Shown piece by piece: positions 43,144 to 55,654 of a stretch of DNA of 64,000 nucleotides. The DNA is from Chaenocephalus aceratus (taxonomy: Eukaryota; Chordata; Actinopteri; Perciformes; Channichthyidae). Under the pieces are notes generated by a model that was given only the letters and a program-made list of their open reading frames with translations, was not told where the DNA came from and made no database searches. Each line of letters begins with the position of its first letter. Position 1 is the first letter of the stretch. Location of the stretch: contig CM043799.1 of the NCBI GenBank assembly GCA_023974075.1, forward strand, positions 8,767,250 through 8,831,249. The letters run 5' to 3'. A program made the translations under genes and the position numbers.

Positions 43144-43640
43144 ACTATGGAGGAAACTTCTGTGTAGCAATGCAGTGGGAGTCACCGACTCATGAAGGAG
43201 ACACGGGACGAGCAGGAGTTCTGATGTCAAACATTGATATTTAATACAAGCATCGGCCGGAGAAATTCACATCACAAGTCACACAGTCAAAGGTTCTGAC
43301 TGCACGGGTGGTTTGCCATGTCAAATCTGAACAGCCTCGCATCTTGGTAGACCTTTTAACTAGTTTACAGAGAGTCAAATCCACATATTGGGGATGGGCG
43401 TAAACATCTACAGACACAGAAGATGTCTCTCACATCTCTGGAGCTTTGAAAGTCAGCGTTCTCACACTCGCAAAACCTCCCTGTGCCCTGCAGGTCAGGC
43501 TGTAAAATCAACATACGACTGCATTAACACATTCCTTACGGGAGATTAGAAGCAGGGATGGTCGTAAATGTCAACACACAAAATAAGGTAAAATGTCTAG
43601 GAGTAAAGACAAAATCAATCCCTAACAGTAACTAGCAGAA
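43144..43640 (-). mobile_element. LTR relic, same family reversed (second)
   Basis: GGAGGAAACTTCTGTGTAGC and GCATCGGCCGGAGAAATTCA parallel the relic at 41741-42115 but are diverged. Boundaries are not defined. A short stretch to 43845 shows nothing else before the exon 3 acceptor. Confidence 0.45.
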
Positions 43641-43863
43641 ATTCACAGCAGTGTCTTTATGGTTCTTTACTACACCAATGCTACGGTAGGGCTTGTTCAA
43701 CACAATAATGCCATACCCCTAAGCATAGCATGCTTTTATAACCCTAATCATAACCCTGAATGGATCCACAGTTTGCAAAATGTTGTTTTGAAAAGACTTG
43801 AAACTAATGTTTGAGACCAAAAACTAATTCGTCATATTTCTTCAGATTGTGGCCACTGCAGTG

Positions 43864-44319
43864 CAGAGGTTGCGCTAGACCTTTTCGCTGCCCGTTATTT
43901 TGACGGACAGGATCGTAAAACTTCCGTCAAAATCCAGAATTACCCGTCGGCCTTTACACAACTCTGACGAGGGGGGGGGGGGAGCATGCTCGTGAACTGT
44001 CCACGGGGGGGGAGGGACAGTTCACATGCGCCGTGTTATGCATGGCTGCTGCACCTCGCGGGAGCGTGCACAGCGTAAAGCCAAAACTCACAGACATTTC
44101 AATGATTTGTACGGCACAGTTAGGTTTGGAAACGGTATAATTTCCTTTTTGGAGGGCATGCATAACACGGCATAACAGTGGAGCCTCGCTGCGGGGAAAC
44201 TTTGGCGCTGTTCTGAGTTTGTTTTAATCTGTCAAAATGACGGACTGCTTTCAGATTTGTCCGTCATTGTTAAAAAAAATCCGTCATAGACGGAAAATAT
44301 TCGGTTAACGCGACCTCTG
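43864..44319. mobile_element. hAT-like MITE inside ADH exon 3
   Basis: 456 bp with inverted ends CAGAGGTTGCGC and GCGACCTCTG, flanked by CTGCAGTG at 43856-43863 and 44320-44327 (8 bp target duplication, as in hAT). Subterminal TGACGGAC and GTCCGTCA segments are also inverted. Reading on from the exon gives a TAG stop five codons into the element. No transposase. Removal of the element plus one duplication would leave the 142 bp exon length of the intact gene. Confidence 0.9.
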
Positions 44320-44764
44320 CTGCAGTGTGCCATTTGGACCTTTACCAACTTTTTGAGAATAAGCATAAGGACGGCTTCCCAACAGTCCTTGGGCATGAGG
44401 CAGCTGGCATCGTAGAGAGTGTTGGGCCTGCAGTCAATGAATATCGACCAGGTCAGTTTCTGAATATTGCTTTATTTGCAAGGTGAGGTTAAAGGGTTGA
44501 TATATCTAATGTTTGTGTGAAAATCAGCTTGCCTGGCACAAAGTTCGGAAGCACTGTGAATAATTTATTCTGTGACTTTTTGTAAAAGTGACAGCCTTCC
44601 TAGTGACCAAAACCTCTAAAGCTAACGATGAACATGTTTCTTAACTGTTTTTATTGAATCAGTAAATCCAAACAAATGATTCTTGGGGTACCGGTGGATA
44701 AGGGACGTCAACTGAGGCCTTTTGGTGCCAACACATATGTTTACCCACTGTAAAGTGTATGTGA

Positions 44765-44878
<114 letters not shown>

Positions 44879-45051
44879 TGAGCTCCCTTAACACTAATCT
44901 TCTGCCACAAACATCTTCCCTTTGAACTTCTTATTTCATTCCGAGTGTGTTCATGAGTTATGGACTGAGTTTTTCTTCCATTTATTATTTATTGGTAATG
45001 ATGAAAGTTTTGTCATTTTATCAGTTTAAAGTCTCCATTGGTGTAATTTAA

Positions 45052-45468
45052 ATATATTATAGGTCTCAGATATATACAAAACATGTCTCTGAAGTGTTTG
45101 GCTCAAAATACGAAACAGATCATGCATTGTAGCATCCCATAACCCCACTGTTTCAGCCCTGTTTCAAAAGTGCTGATTCTCTGTCTGTTACTTTAAATGA
45201 AAATAAGGTGCCCCACCCCCATATTTGGTTAAAAACAACACATTGGTTGATGATTGGCTAATGATTACACAAGCCAAAAAATCGTTATGACATCATAAAG
45301 TGGCCAAAATCTGATCAGCTCTTTTTCAGACAGGTTTTTATATAAATGGATCAGGACAAAAAATGAGAATCTTTTTTCCTGAAACTTTCAGAGTCTCTTT
45401 ACACATAGGGGACACATGTTGATGTATAAAAGACATGAAAAAGTGGACTTTGCATAATAGGGGACCTA
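45052..45468. mobile_element. Fish MITE, second copy, in ADH pseudogene intron 4
   Basis: GGTCTCAGATATATACAAAA, CATGTCTCTGAAGTGTTTGG and AAAATCTGATCAGCTC match 28231-30433, and the right end GACTTTGCATAATAGGGGAC is intact. The left terminus is worn. Uninterrupted, it serves as the reference for the nested copy. Confidence 0.7.
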
Positions 45469-45499
45469 TAAGGGTCTGTTTGTAGAGATCACATTTTAG

Positions 45500-45871
<372 letters not shown>

Positions 45872-46453
45872 TAATGTCGGCAGCTCAGCGCTGCGCTTAT
45901 ATGATGTTTACTGTAGAAAACAAGTCATCACGTCCAGTTTAACAATGGTAGCTCTGTCAGCATTTTCATAGTGGCCAAAAGCTGGTACAACAACTTCTGT
46001 GTCAATCACGTAATGCCATTGGGCCCATATAATACTTTTTCCGAATTGGAAGGACACCTCTGTAAATCAGTGTATAATTATTTTAGTTAGATAAACCCAC
46101 TTCCCAGAACAAACACTTAAATAGCCCTGGTTCTTGAAGTTGTAAAATGTGTATTTACATTAATTTGACTGATGACAAGATTGGCTGTGTGACGCTGCCG
46201 TGACTAAGCAGATTGGAGGCAGGATTTATACTAATCTGAAATGTCATTTGTTCTTCTTTGGCCCATGCTAAAGCCTTCCAATGTTCATTGAAAACAGCAC
46301 CGTTATTTTCCGCTGTCATGCTGACAGACACCCATGGCTTATCTTGGAAATGTTTCAATGAGATAAAATACTTTTATTTTGATATCACTGTGCAGCAGAG
46401 CTTTAAGACTTCTACCTAAACAACCATTTAGAGCAAAAACGTTATTATTTTAG

Positions 46454-46630
<177 letters not shown>

Positions 46631-47336
46631 TAACCCCATCAGCCAAGTTATGTTTGACGGAGGAGTGGACTTCTCCCTGGAATGTGTCGGGAAAGCGGCA
46701 GTCATGGTGAGACGATAGCTCATTACATTAAAGTTTCTTTCAGAGAAACAAGCTTGACCTTATATTTTTCCCGATCTAGCGCAGTGCCTTGGAGTCTTGT
46801 GTGAAAGGTTGGGGTGTCAGTGTGATTGTTGGCTTGAATGTCATGGAGGACATTTCTGCCCGACCCCTTATGCTCATTGCTGGACGCACATGGAAGGGCT
46901 CTGCATTTGGAGGTGAGACAAATATGACATAACTACTGGTTCATTAATCTTTGCAAACTAAATAGCTGTTCTGAAATTACCAAGCTATGTGTATCATAGA
47001 TACAACCTTCTTATTTTAGATTCTGTGTGCATTTTGTGGCACAGGCTTTAAGGGTAAGGATGGCGTGGCAAAGATGGTTGAAGCCTACATGGACAAGAAG
47101 TTGAAGGTGGATGAGTTCATCACCCACAACATGACTTTGGATCAGGTCAATGATGCCATTGAACTGATGAAGCATGGCAAATGGTAGGTTTACACTCCAA
47201 TACCTCCTCCACCATTTGTAACACAAAAACCACACAGGAAACCTCATGTGTTTCTCTTTTGCTCCACAGCATCCGGACGGTCCTCAATGTCTCTCCAAAA
47301 TAAGACCACTTTGTTGCTTTTAATGACCACCAAAGT

Positions 47337-47342
47337 AATAAA
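47337..47342 (+). terminator. Polyadenylation signal of the ADH pseudogene
   Basis: AATAAA 34 bp after the stop codon. A second AATAAA lies near 47510. The DNA from 47343 to 47807 shows no gene or recognised repeat. Confidence 0.5.
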
Positions 47343-47807
47343 GAAACCCACCACTTTACTTTTCAAAATCTCTGCATAATTCTCATACAAATAATATAAT
47401 ACACCTCATAGATTTTGAAAATGATGCACACTATAAAGGCCTGACCTTGAACACTCAGTACTGTTCAGGTGAATACAAGCAGATTGTGTTAATCATGTGA
47501 AGTGTGAATTAATAAAAACAATGTTCTAAACAGATGGAGTCTGTGGTTTGTGAAAACGTTTGTGTTCTACCCTCTATTACATTGTGAGTGTAATAGAGAG
47601 TTGTTGTCAGAGTAATTACATTTTTTCATCATACATACACTTATCCCGCGTTCTCCTTTGAGGAAAAAGCTGAATCCAAATAGGAAAAATATACATAAAA
47701 AAAGAAAGTCATTCAATCTTCCTCCCCTCTGAATAACATCCCATCACCAGTAATAAACACAACGCAGAGTCCCAGGGTATTCAGAGAGGCTACGGGACAT
47801 TTAGGTT

Positions 47808-48432
47808 ACATACCCAACACCTGTTTAAAGTAGACTGCAGCTCCGGTGGCTCCCACATTAACCACTGGCACAAAAGCAACACCGTTTTCGACTGTCACTA
47901 GGGAAGGGGACAAAAGCAGGCCTGGAGCAAGATCTGAGCCCCCAGGCTCTAAAAGCATGGTGGTGGGCGGAGCGTATGGAATTTTTGGGCAGGCCCAGTT
48001 GGTATAAACTCCCCAGTCCTGCTGAGGACATGAACACTACCCCCCGGAACTAGTGGGCAGGCTTCGAGTCTGTGACAGTAGGGGAGAGCTGGCCTCCAGC
48101 CTGTCTCTGCCTGGATGGCAGACAAAGAGGCAGACAAAGAGGCAAACAATGCGTCCCCTTGTTGGGCAAATAGCTCTCTAGCATTCTGTGATTACATTCA
48201 TCCCCAACAGCCCTGGCACATTGTGTTGCTGTAAGGCAGAAGCAGTGTCTTTTTAACACCAAGACCCCACGACTTAGAATCTTTTTACCCAACACCTGGA
48301 TATCCAACTCAAGATATCCAACATAGGGAATCTCTAGGCCGTTGGCAGCCTTCAAAGCTGACCACCCGCATGTTTTAAGTTTAGGGGCATCCCAATGTTG
48401 AAACACCTTTTTTAAAGAGTGACTCTGTTATG
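47808..48432 (-). pseudogene. Gmr1-like protease remainder and pol start
   Basis: ITESLFKK, then (after a frame slip in an A-run) VFQHWDAPKLKTCGWSALKA, NGLEIPYVGYLELDIQVLGK follows the protease active site in this family. Further down, broken frames read APGLLLSPSLVTVENGVAFV and VVNVGATGAAVYFKQVLGM. A TGTCTCTTTG-type repeat near 48115-48150 (CAGACAAAGAGG twice) interrupts the frame. Confidence 0.65.
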
Positions 48433-48440
48433 GTTGTGGC

Positions 48441-49608
48441 TGTGCATCTTCACCGGTCTCACGATTCAATTCGATTACGATTATCCTGTCAACGATTCGA
48501 TTCAATTCGATATCCCGATGCATCACGATTCATACCAATGCGTTGCATCCTCAATTTTCTATATTACTGCACATGGCTTATTTTTCATCAATGCATACAT
48601 GCAGTAAATACATATGAACTCTCTTTTTATTATTTAGAAAGTGCTTCAGAAATCAATAACATAAATGTCTTGACATTAATTTATAAACCAAAAATAAATG
48701 AATTGTATAGGTCTAGCCTCCCTATATCTGTGTGTGAAATTGTTCCATCCTCAAAAACAAAAAAATAATGCTTCTGCAGTCTAGCTGCAGCTTCTAGCAA
48801 CGGTCTTCTGTTTAAAAAAGGACACTGAATGTCCTGAATGTGGCATCACACAAAGGACTTGAGTCTGAACACAGCAGACAACAGGAGTATTTACAACAGC
48901 ATATACAAACTAAAATACTGCATGTGGGTGCACACTTACATTCTCTGTCTTACTGTTGCATAAATCCCATGAATGTATGAGACTAAGTTAGCTTCATTAT
49001 ATCTCAGTGATTAAGTGAATAATAAAGTTTCTATCGGGTCACTATCAGCCTGTCACTCATTATTTTCAGGGAGGGGGCGGGGTTTGGAGGAACGGAGAGG
49101 AGACGGTGATCGCGGAAGCTTTTTCCTCCTGCCTTCACAAACTTTACACACGTATATATCGTCTGAAAATTGCTAGAGGACATTCATACTTTGCAATCCA
49201 AGACTTAATTAAATCCACCAAAAACCTGACATGATTGTAACGCGATTATTTTTGAAAAACATAAATCCCTGTGTCTCTGAGCCGCAGTGACACGGAGTGA
49301 TTCAGAGCGGGTCCTTCTGCTGTTGGTTCTGGACTGGTGGTGTTGTGTTGGTGGATAAAGCAGACTGCTCCGTGTTTGGTGTTGCTGTGCCGCTGTCACG
49401 TCTGTTCCCTGATCTCTGCGTCACCGACCGATTTGATATTAAAGTGACAGAAAAAAAAAACGTTATAGTAAAGCCGCGGCCGGAAAATCAGGAAGCAACG
49501 TTACTACGCTATAGGCCTAACCGATTATCTTCCGTCACTGCATCGATACCGAATCGTCCACGTCCACATCGCAATGCATTGTAGAAACGATTATTTTCAA
49601 CACCCCTA
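48441..49608. mobile_element. hAT element 1 in the protease codons
   Basis: The right end (CACCCCTA, reverse TAGGGGTGTTGAAAATAATC) is a hAT-type terminus. The left end TGTGCATCTTCACCGGTCTC followed by CACGATTCAATTCGATTACG is a known hAT subterminal pattern missing its outermost few bases. It is flanked by GTTGTGGC (48433-48440) and GTTGTGAC (49609-49616). No transposase frame was seen. Confidence 0.75.
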
Positions 49609-50260
49609 GTTGTGACCATGGGCGTCGCCTGGGGTAGGCATCCGGGGCTAAAGCCCCGGTTTTTTCTTTAGCCCCGGACAAATTCTCCCTCAATAATATA
49701 ATACATTAACCGTACTTTACTTAGAGGACGGCCGGATTGTAATTTCCCGTGTTCAGTGAATGCACCAGAGCCACCAGACCAATCAGAGAGTTGCGTGGAA
49801 ATAAACGTGTTTTATTGGCTGCCAGGTACGTACCTCTCCTCTGTGACAGTGTTTAAACTTTAAACTGTCAGCCGCGGACGCTGAGTTTCTGAAGAAGATG
49901 AACAATAGAATTTGTTTTAATAAAACAGACGGCAATTCTCAAGTGGTGGCTCACACAACAACCCCAGAGCCACCACCTGAGCCAGGTGAACAAGGTATGT
50001 AAATGTCAGTAAACTTACAAGTTATGCAAACATGTAAGCAAAGCATAAATTATAGCTACGTTGACGTTACTTTGAATCGCGCGGGTAAGCTAAACCGTTA
50101 GCAAGTAGCTATAGCTAGCCAGATATATTAAATAAACACTTTGTCATACAATCTAAATGTTGTGTTTTTTAGCGTTACCTGGTGATTTCAAAGAAAGCTC
50201 TCTGGGAAATGTTGACTTACTGTCAGTGTTCGACATGAAGCTAGAAGCTACCTTACAGTA

Positions 50261-51523
50261 TCAATCAATCAATCAATGTTTATTTATATAGCCCAATATC
50301 ACAAATGTTACATTTGTCTCAGTGGTCTTCACAGTGTGTACAGAATATCAGTATGACAATACGACACCCTCTGTCCTCAGACCCTCTACCACATCGTACA
50401 AGGAAAAACTTCCAAAGAAAACCCAGTTTAAAGGGAAAAATGGGAGAAACCTCAGGGAGAGCAACAGAGGAGGGATCCCTCTCCCAGGACGGACAGACGT
50501 GCAATAGATGCCGTGTGTAAATTGAAAAGATAATACATTTGCAACATAGGTAGTCCAAATGTTTGGAAATGCATGTGTGTATAATAGGAAGATGAATCCA
50601 CGAGGATATCCATCCAGGACCACAGCCACGACTCAAGATCCAGCGCTCGCGATCCAGGACCGCAGGATCATCCATGACTCCGGATCCCGGCGTATATAGA
50701 CACCAAAAGAAAGACATTTGGGGAAGCTGGGTTAATCGGAACATGAGGGTACACAGGTATAGACAGAGAGAAGGAAGAAGTAAGAAGTAAGATGTCCCCC
50801 GACAGACTAAGCCTATATCAGCAAAACTAGGGGCTGAATCTAATCAGCCCTAACTATAAGCTTTATCAAAAAGGAAGGTCTTAAGCGCACTCTTAAAAAC
50901 GGATAGGGTGTCTGCCGCCCGAACACAAACTGGAAGCTGATTCCACAAATGTGGAGCTTGATAAGAAAAGGCTCTGGCTCCCATTGTACTTTTAGAGACT
51001 CTAGGAACAACCAACAACCCTGCATTCTTGGAACGCAATGCCCTAGTAGGACAGTAGGGTATAATGAGTTCTTTAAGGTAAGATGGCGCCTGCCCATTAA
51101 GGGCTTTGTAGGCGAGAAGAAGAATTTTAAATTCTATCCTGTTCTATAGGGAGCCAGTGTAAGGCAGCCAGAACAGGAGTAATGTGGTCCCTTTTCCTAA
51201 CTCTGGTTAGTACACGAGCCGCAGCATTTTGAATCAGCTGAAGCGACTTGACTGACTTCTTGGTACTCCCTGATAATAAAGAGTTACAATAATTCAGCCT
51301 AGAAGTAACAAATGCATGGACTAGTTTCTCTGCATCGTTTTGAGGCAAGATATGCCTGATTTTTGCAATGTTACGTAGATGGAAGTAGGCGGTCCTTGAA
51401 ATTGATTTTATGTGGGCGTTAAAGGATAAATCCTGATCAAATATAACACCAAGATTCCTTACAGTCTCACTGGAGGCCAAATTAATGCCATCCATAGTTA
51501 GTATATCTTTAGATAATTTGTTT
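50261..51523 (-). mobile_element. L2 (Maui-like) LINE, 5'-truncated
   Basis: ORF2 C terminus on the minus strand: VRNLGVIFDQDLSFNAHIKS, SRLNYCNSLLSGSTKKSVKS, AARVLTRVRKRDHITPVLAA, then SYQAPHLWNQLPVCVRAADT and FKSALKTFLFDKAYS, then the 3' UTR and a TTGA-repeat tail (50261-50277). TTACAGTA at 50253-50260 and 51524-51531 is an 8 bp target duplication. It inserted into hAT element 2. Confidence 0.88.
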
Positions 51524-52383
51524 TTACAGTACACAGTTGATCCTGAGTCCTGTCAGTTAAAGTGTTTCATAGTTAGCTTAGCTAAGCATCAACCTAGCAC
51601 TGAAATATATGGATGTTATGTGACGGTATTTCTGAGGAAAAGTCAGCTGAAATGGTGGCATAGTTGGCACTGCGTGTCACAGCATGTTTGAACATATTTT
51701 CAGCAGTAAATGTGGCTGTTTGGCCTACGTTGCCATAACAACACCTGCATTTAAATGTACAACCTCTTTTTGTGACAGATTTTTGCATGAAATTATAATT
51801 CTTCTGATTGATATTTCCTATTGACAGCTAGTTTCTATGTGAACAATACATTATGAGATGGACAGCCAGCTAACACGTTTTTTATACAAATATTTCAGAT
51901 CAAAGCTAATCCAGTGGGGCTCCTGAAAGGGGGCAAGGGACACTATAATCCCAAATATTAAGCCTTGACCCCCATCTTAAAATTGATATGATCAAAAAAT
52001 GATCTGCATTGTCGGAGGCCTTTTTACCTCATTATCATGTCAAATTGTACAGCTTTCCTTAGTTTTGAATGCAGAAAGATGACTATATTAGAGTATTAAG
52101 TGAAAATGACTATATTAGAGTATTAAGTGAATATATTAAGTGAATTACTCAAACTACATTTGTATAGGAATGATTCTGTCCTATTGGCAGATAACTACTC
52201 TTAACAGTGATATCTACAAGAGGTGTCCAATGTAAATTTAACTATTTTCAATTGGTTAGTATTACATTTTGTGACAGTGTGGTGACACTCATTTTAATGA
52301 AGACAAATTTGTGTATCTTGAAATTCATTTATTTGACAGAGCTGGAAACTGATTGACTTACATACTTGTTTGTGTTTACCTAC

Positions 52384-52710
52384 ACAGTCATCACAGATGA
52401 GCCAAACAGAGTAGAGGATGAAGAAAGGAGAACAGGAGAAAGGGACACACGAGAAGGAGATATAACAGACAAGAACGACAATGGAGACAACAATGAACAG
52501 GAACACCAGAACAGACAAGAGTCAATGGGTAACATGACTGATGTAGGGACTGCAGATACAGGGCCAAGGCAAGTGAGACATCACTGCTTTCCATCCAGCA
52601 TGTTTGGCCAGCAAAAGAGATCATTTCAACCGCAAACAGCAAGTGATGAGGGATTATTATTTTCCTCATTCCATCCCTTTGTTCTGTTTAATCTGATTAC
52701 TAACAACTTC
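52384..52710 (+). pseudogene. hAT transposase exon remnant (ZMYM1-like N terminus)
   Basis: After an acceptor near 52386 the frame reads VITDEPNRVEDEERRTGERD, with an acidic/charged run, then VRHHCFPSSMFGQQKRSFQP. The CFPS..FG..KRSF phrase is the start of the TTF-type zinc-finger region in hAT transposases and related zinc finger MYM-type 1-like proteins. The frame then runs to a stop without the catalytic domain. A polyadenylation signal (AATAAACC near 52763) follows. Confidence 0.6.
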
Positions 52711-53334
52711 TAATAATTTGACATAGTTTATGATTTAATTGGAAAATTAAGTGTTTTTAAATAATAAACCTGTTTCTGATTCTGAGATTTATTTTTGACA
52801 TATGGTTGTTGAGAGATGTATCCATATCTCTTAATGTTGCTCTCAAACTACACAAGATTGATGCTTTTAACTTCAACATTTAAAAAAAGTCTTCCTGGGG
52901 ACCCCAGAGGAGGTGAGTTCCCCCCAAAATAGCACTTTATCTCTGCTTATGTAACTCCAGTGTAGTGTCCCCTCGGCAACAGATCACTCAGAACATGTTT
53001 TTCACAAAAAAAACATGTTGCTGTGACTGTGAGCATTAAACAATTAACATTAAACGAAAACAAACACAACAGTACGTTATTGTCCTTATAAAATAAAAAC
53101 ATAAATGTTGTCCACCGAGATAATACAGGCACCTTACCCTCAAGAGATCCTCACGTGCTCTGAGAATCTCCCACAATCCATTGCCGTAACAAAGCTAATG
53201 CAGGCACATGTTTGTGACACCAGATGGCGCAATTGTGTATGTGCGTGTGGGGAGTCTTGCAGTAGAACATTCGACTGTAGCGCCGCCACTGTGGGCTAAG
53301 CCCCGAATGTTTCCAGGTCCAGGCGACGCCCCTG

Positions 53335-54290
53335 GTTGTGACCATGGAACCTGTGTCCAGCAAACACTTTACCATTACACCACCCATCTGTACCTCTACC
53401 ACAGGACATTTACTTATGAGGGGTCTTAGGTTGTTTGCAAGGGGAGGGGCCTGCTTAGGATGACCATCATTAACAATGTGATCATTGGCAATTGATTCTT
53501 CTGCAAAACCCATACCTGACGATATTACAGCAGCTGGAGCCGGGTTGTATTCTGTCCGGTCACTGGGTACGCTGGATATTTGTGGCCTCTGACCCTGGCG
53601 ACACTGGCAGAGGACATGTCCAGGCATCCGACAGCGGAGGCAAATGGGTTGGCCATCTGCAGTAAACTGCTAGTTGGGCTTATTGACACGAGAAACAGAT
53701 TGGTCAAGTACAGTTTCCATCTTTGACAGACCTTTTATAATGCTTTCAATTTGCAACTGATGTTTCTTAAATTGTTCTTGCAAAGAAACCAGATCTGGTC
53801 CAGCCCCAACCCCAACCCCAAGGGCATGGCAAGCTCCACCTAAATTTACATCTGCCCCACATTGATGTAGCCCAGCTCGAGCATGTCCTGCAGGCCTCTG
53901 ACCCTCTTCAGCCCACCTGATTCCCTCCTGACGCAGTGATAACAAGGAAATTGCCGGACGTTGCCTTATGAGACTCTTTAACTCGCGGCGCAAGGCCATA
54001 TCCCGCACATACTCCACAAACTGGTCCCTAGCCAGAATATCTGGATCCATCAACCTATTTGGATATGCACGTTTGATAGTCTCAATCATTTCCCACAAAG
54101 AATGGGAGAATTCCTTTAAAGACTCTCCCTTTTTGTTTTCGATCAAAAAACTGTTTTTGCAGGCTTACAAAGGAGGAGGAGGAACCATACAGCTCTTTCA
54201 GAATGACTAAAATTGTATCAGGATTTTCCCTCTCCACCAAAGTACGAAATCTGATTTCAGTTTTTGCTTCCCCCTCCAAATCATCATAAA
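53335..54290 (-). pseudogene. Gmr1-like gag C-terminal part, zinc knuckle and protease start
   Basis: Frame 54146-53670: KGESLKEFSHSLWEMIETIK, ARDQFVEYVRDMALRRELKS, LSLRQEGIRWAEEGQRPAGH. Upstream FLYDDLEGEAKTEIRF and VILKELYGSSSSFVSLQKQF are in another frame (54290-54160). The next frame has CLRCRMPGHVLCQC (C-x2-C-x4-H-x4-C zinc knuckle) and VVEVQMGGVMVKCLLDTGSM, with the DTGS protease active site, ending exactly at the hAT insertion. Confidence 0.75.
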
Positions 54291-55140
54291 GAAATACGAT
54301 ACGATATACTTTATTGTCCCCGTAAGGAAATTTGTTCTGGGCTCCGTCAAGCAGTTCCGCATACATGTACATAATATACAAACATAGTGGGCATTTAAGA
54401 GACATACACATATCATCAATCATACACCGTTTGAACAAACACAATACACACAGACGCACACACTGACAATGGCGACCTATTGCACAACCCTTATGGCCAA
54501 CATTTAAAAAGTACATTTCATTACATTTGACTTTTGACTACATTTCATTTCCTGTGAATGTTAAGAAGCTTAACGGACATTGGTAGGAATGAGTGCTTAT
54601 AGCGGTTCAGCCTGCTCTTGGGAACCCTGAATCTTCTACCAGAAGGTAGGAGCTAGAATTCTGGGTGGAGTATGTGGGTGGGATCAGACACTATTTAGTT
54701 TGCCTGTCTGATAACGGACTGCTCGTATATGTTTTGGAGAGATGGGTGTTTTTTAACCCCCATAATTTTCATAGCAGTCTGAACCAGGCGAGCGATCTGT
54801 GACTTTGACTGCACTGTCAAGTTACCGTACCAGGCAGTGATACCATACCTAATGATGCTCTCCAACACGGCATGATAGAACAGTAACATGAACTTCTGGT
54901 CGACTCCGAAAGCCCGGAGTCGACGCAGAAAGTACAATCGCTGTTGAAGTCTAGAGCACAGACCTTGAACATGCGCCTTCCAGCTGAGTGTATTATCCAG
55001 ATGGACACCAAGGTACTTATAGGAGCTGACTGAGTTATGGGTTCATTGTGGATAACCACCGGGCTAAGGTCACCCACTGCCTTTGGGTCCCACACCGTCT
55101 CCTCAGTCTTCTTCACATTCAGCACTCGATGGCTAGAATC
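54291..55140 (-). mobile_element. LINE fragment inserted in gag
   Basis: RT C-terminal phrases on the minus strand: WCDSSHRVLNVKKTEETVWD (around 55140-55085), MYFLRRLRAFGVDQKFMLLF and MKIMGVKKHPSLQNIYEQSV (54937-54700). The 3' end contains ACTTTATTGTCCCCGTAAGG (plus-strand view, near 54310) and ends in an ATACG repeat (54294-54304). Family not assigned (Rex1- or Jockey-like). 5'-truncated. Confidence 0.75.
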
Positions 55141-55491
55141 ACACCACTGCACAAAGAGGGCCTTCTCTCTGGCAGTCATGTGCCTGTCTCTCAAACATGA
55201 CTGCAACTGTTCTATCCAATCATATATGGACATGTCAAGCATAGAGCTAGAGCCTGAAAAGTAGGGACATTTTCTCTCTCTTTGTATGTACACAAAACCC
55301 TCAACTTGGGGTGTAGACAAGTTGGGTGATGCTACATTACCGCTCGGATGTAAGCCACCTGTATTTGCACTGGTAGTAGCTGCATCTGAACTGGCACCTC
55401 TTTCTTGGAGTAGATGCTCATTAGCCACACGCCGTCTCTGTACCTCTTCACGTAGAGCCAACAGTTCCTCCACCTCTTGATCAACACTCAT
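55141..55491 (-). pseudogene. Gmr1-like gag N terminus
   Basis: Starts MSVDQEVEELLALREEVQRR (a coiled-coil-like start common to this gag family), then a variable Ser/Thr/Ala linker, YIQRERKCPYFSGSSSM and IYDWIEQLQSCLRDRHMTAR, ending at ALFVQ where the LINE begins. The gag resumes at FLYDDLEGEAK beyond the LINE. Confidence 0.75.
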
Positions 55492-55654
55492 TTTTGTAGG
55501 TTGGTTAACAACTTTGCAAAAAAATGAGAAACAAGTGTTGGAGATAAATATACAATACAGTTAAACAGCAATGGGGTCACATTTGTTGTCAATGGCCTTT
55601 GGTTTCCATTACAGGCTCATCCACGTCCGAGGGCCTTCGTCCCGTTGTCCAGTG

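Larger units (their letters stand above)
49617..53334 (+). mobile_element. hAT element 2 with transposase exon remnants
   Basis: Ends CATGGGCGTCGCCTGG and CCAGGCGACGCCCCTG are inverted (12 of 13 outer bases) with the hAT start CAGGGGCG on the right. GTTGTGAC lies on both sides (49609-49616, 53335-53342). Inside are a short exon-like frame (MNNRICFNKTDGNSQVVAHT near 49896, followed by a GT donor) and a second exon (52384-52710). The transposase core is deleted. An L2 LINE lies at 50261-51523. From 51524 to 52380 only a 26 bp tandem repeat (52078-52145) was noted. Confidence 0.8.
47808..55491 (-). mobile_element. Gmr1-like Ty3/gypsy gag-protease region, interrupted
   Basis: Read right to left: gag start (55491-55140), LINE insertion (54291-55140), gag continuation (54290-53680), zinc knuckle (near 53620), aspartic protease start (53440-53335), two hAT elements (48441-53334), then protease remainder and downstream pol (48432-47808). 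The pieces join in frame or nearly so at each insertion. Integrase and RT are absent at the left end. Gag and protease sequence resemble fish elements of the same type as 30483-32215, though these are separate fragments. Confidence 0.75.
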
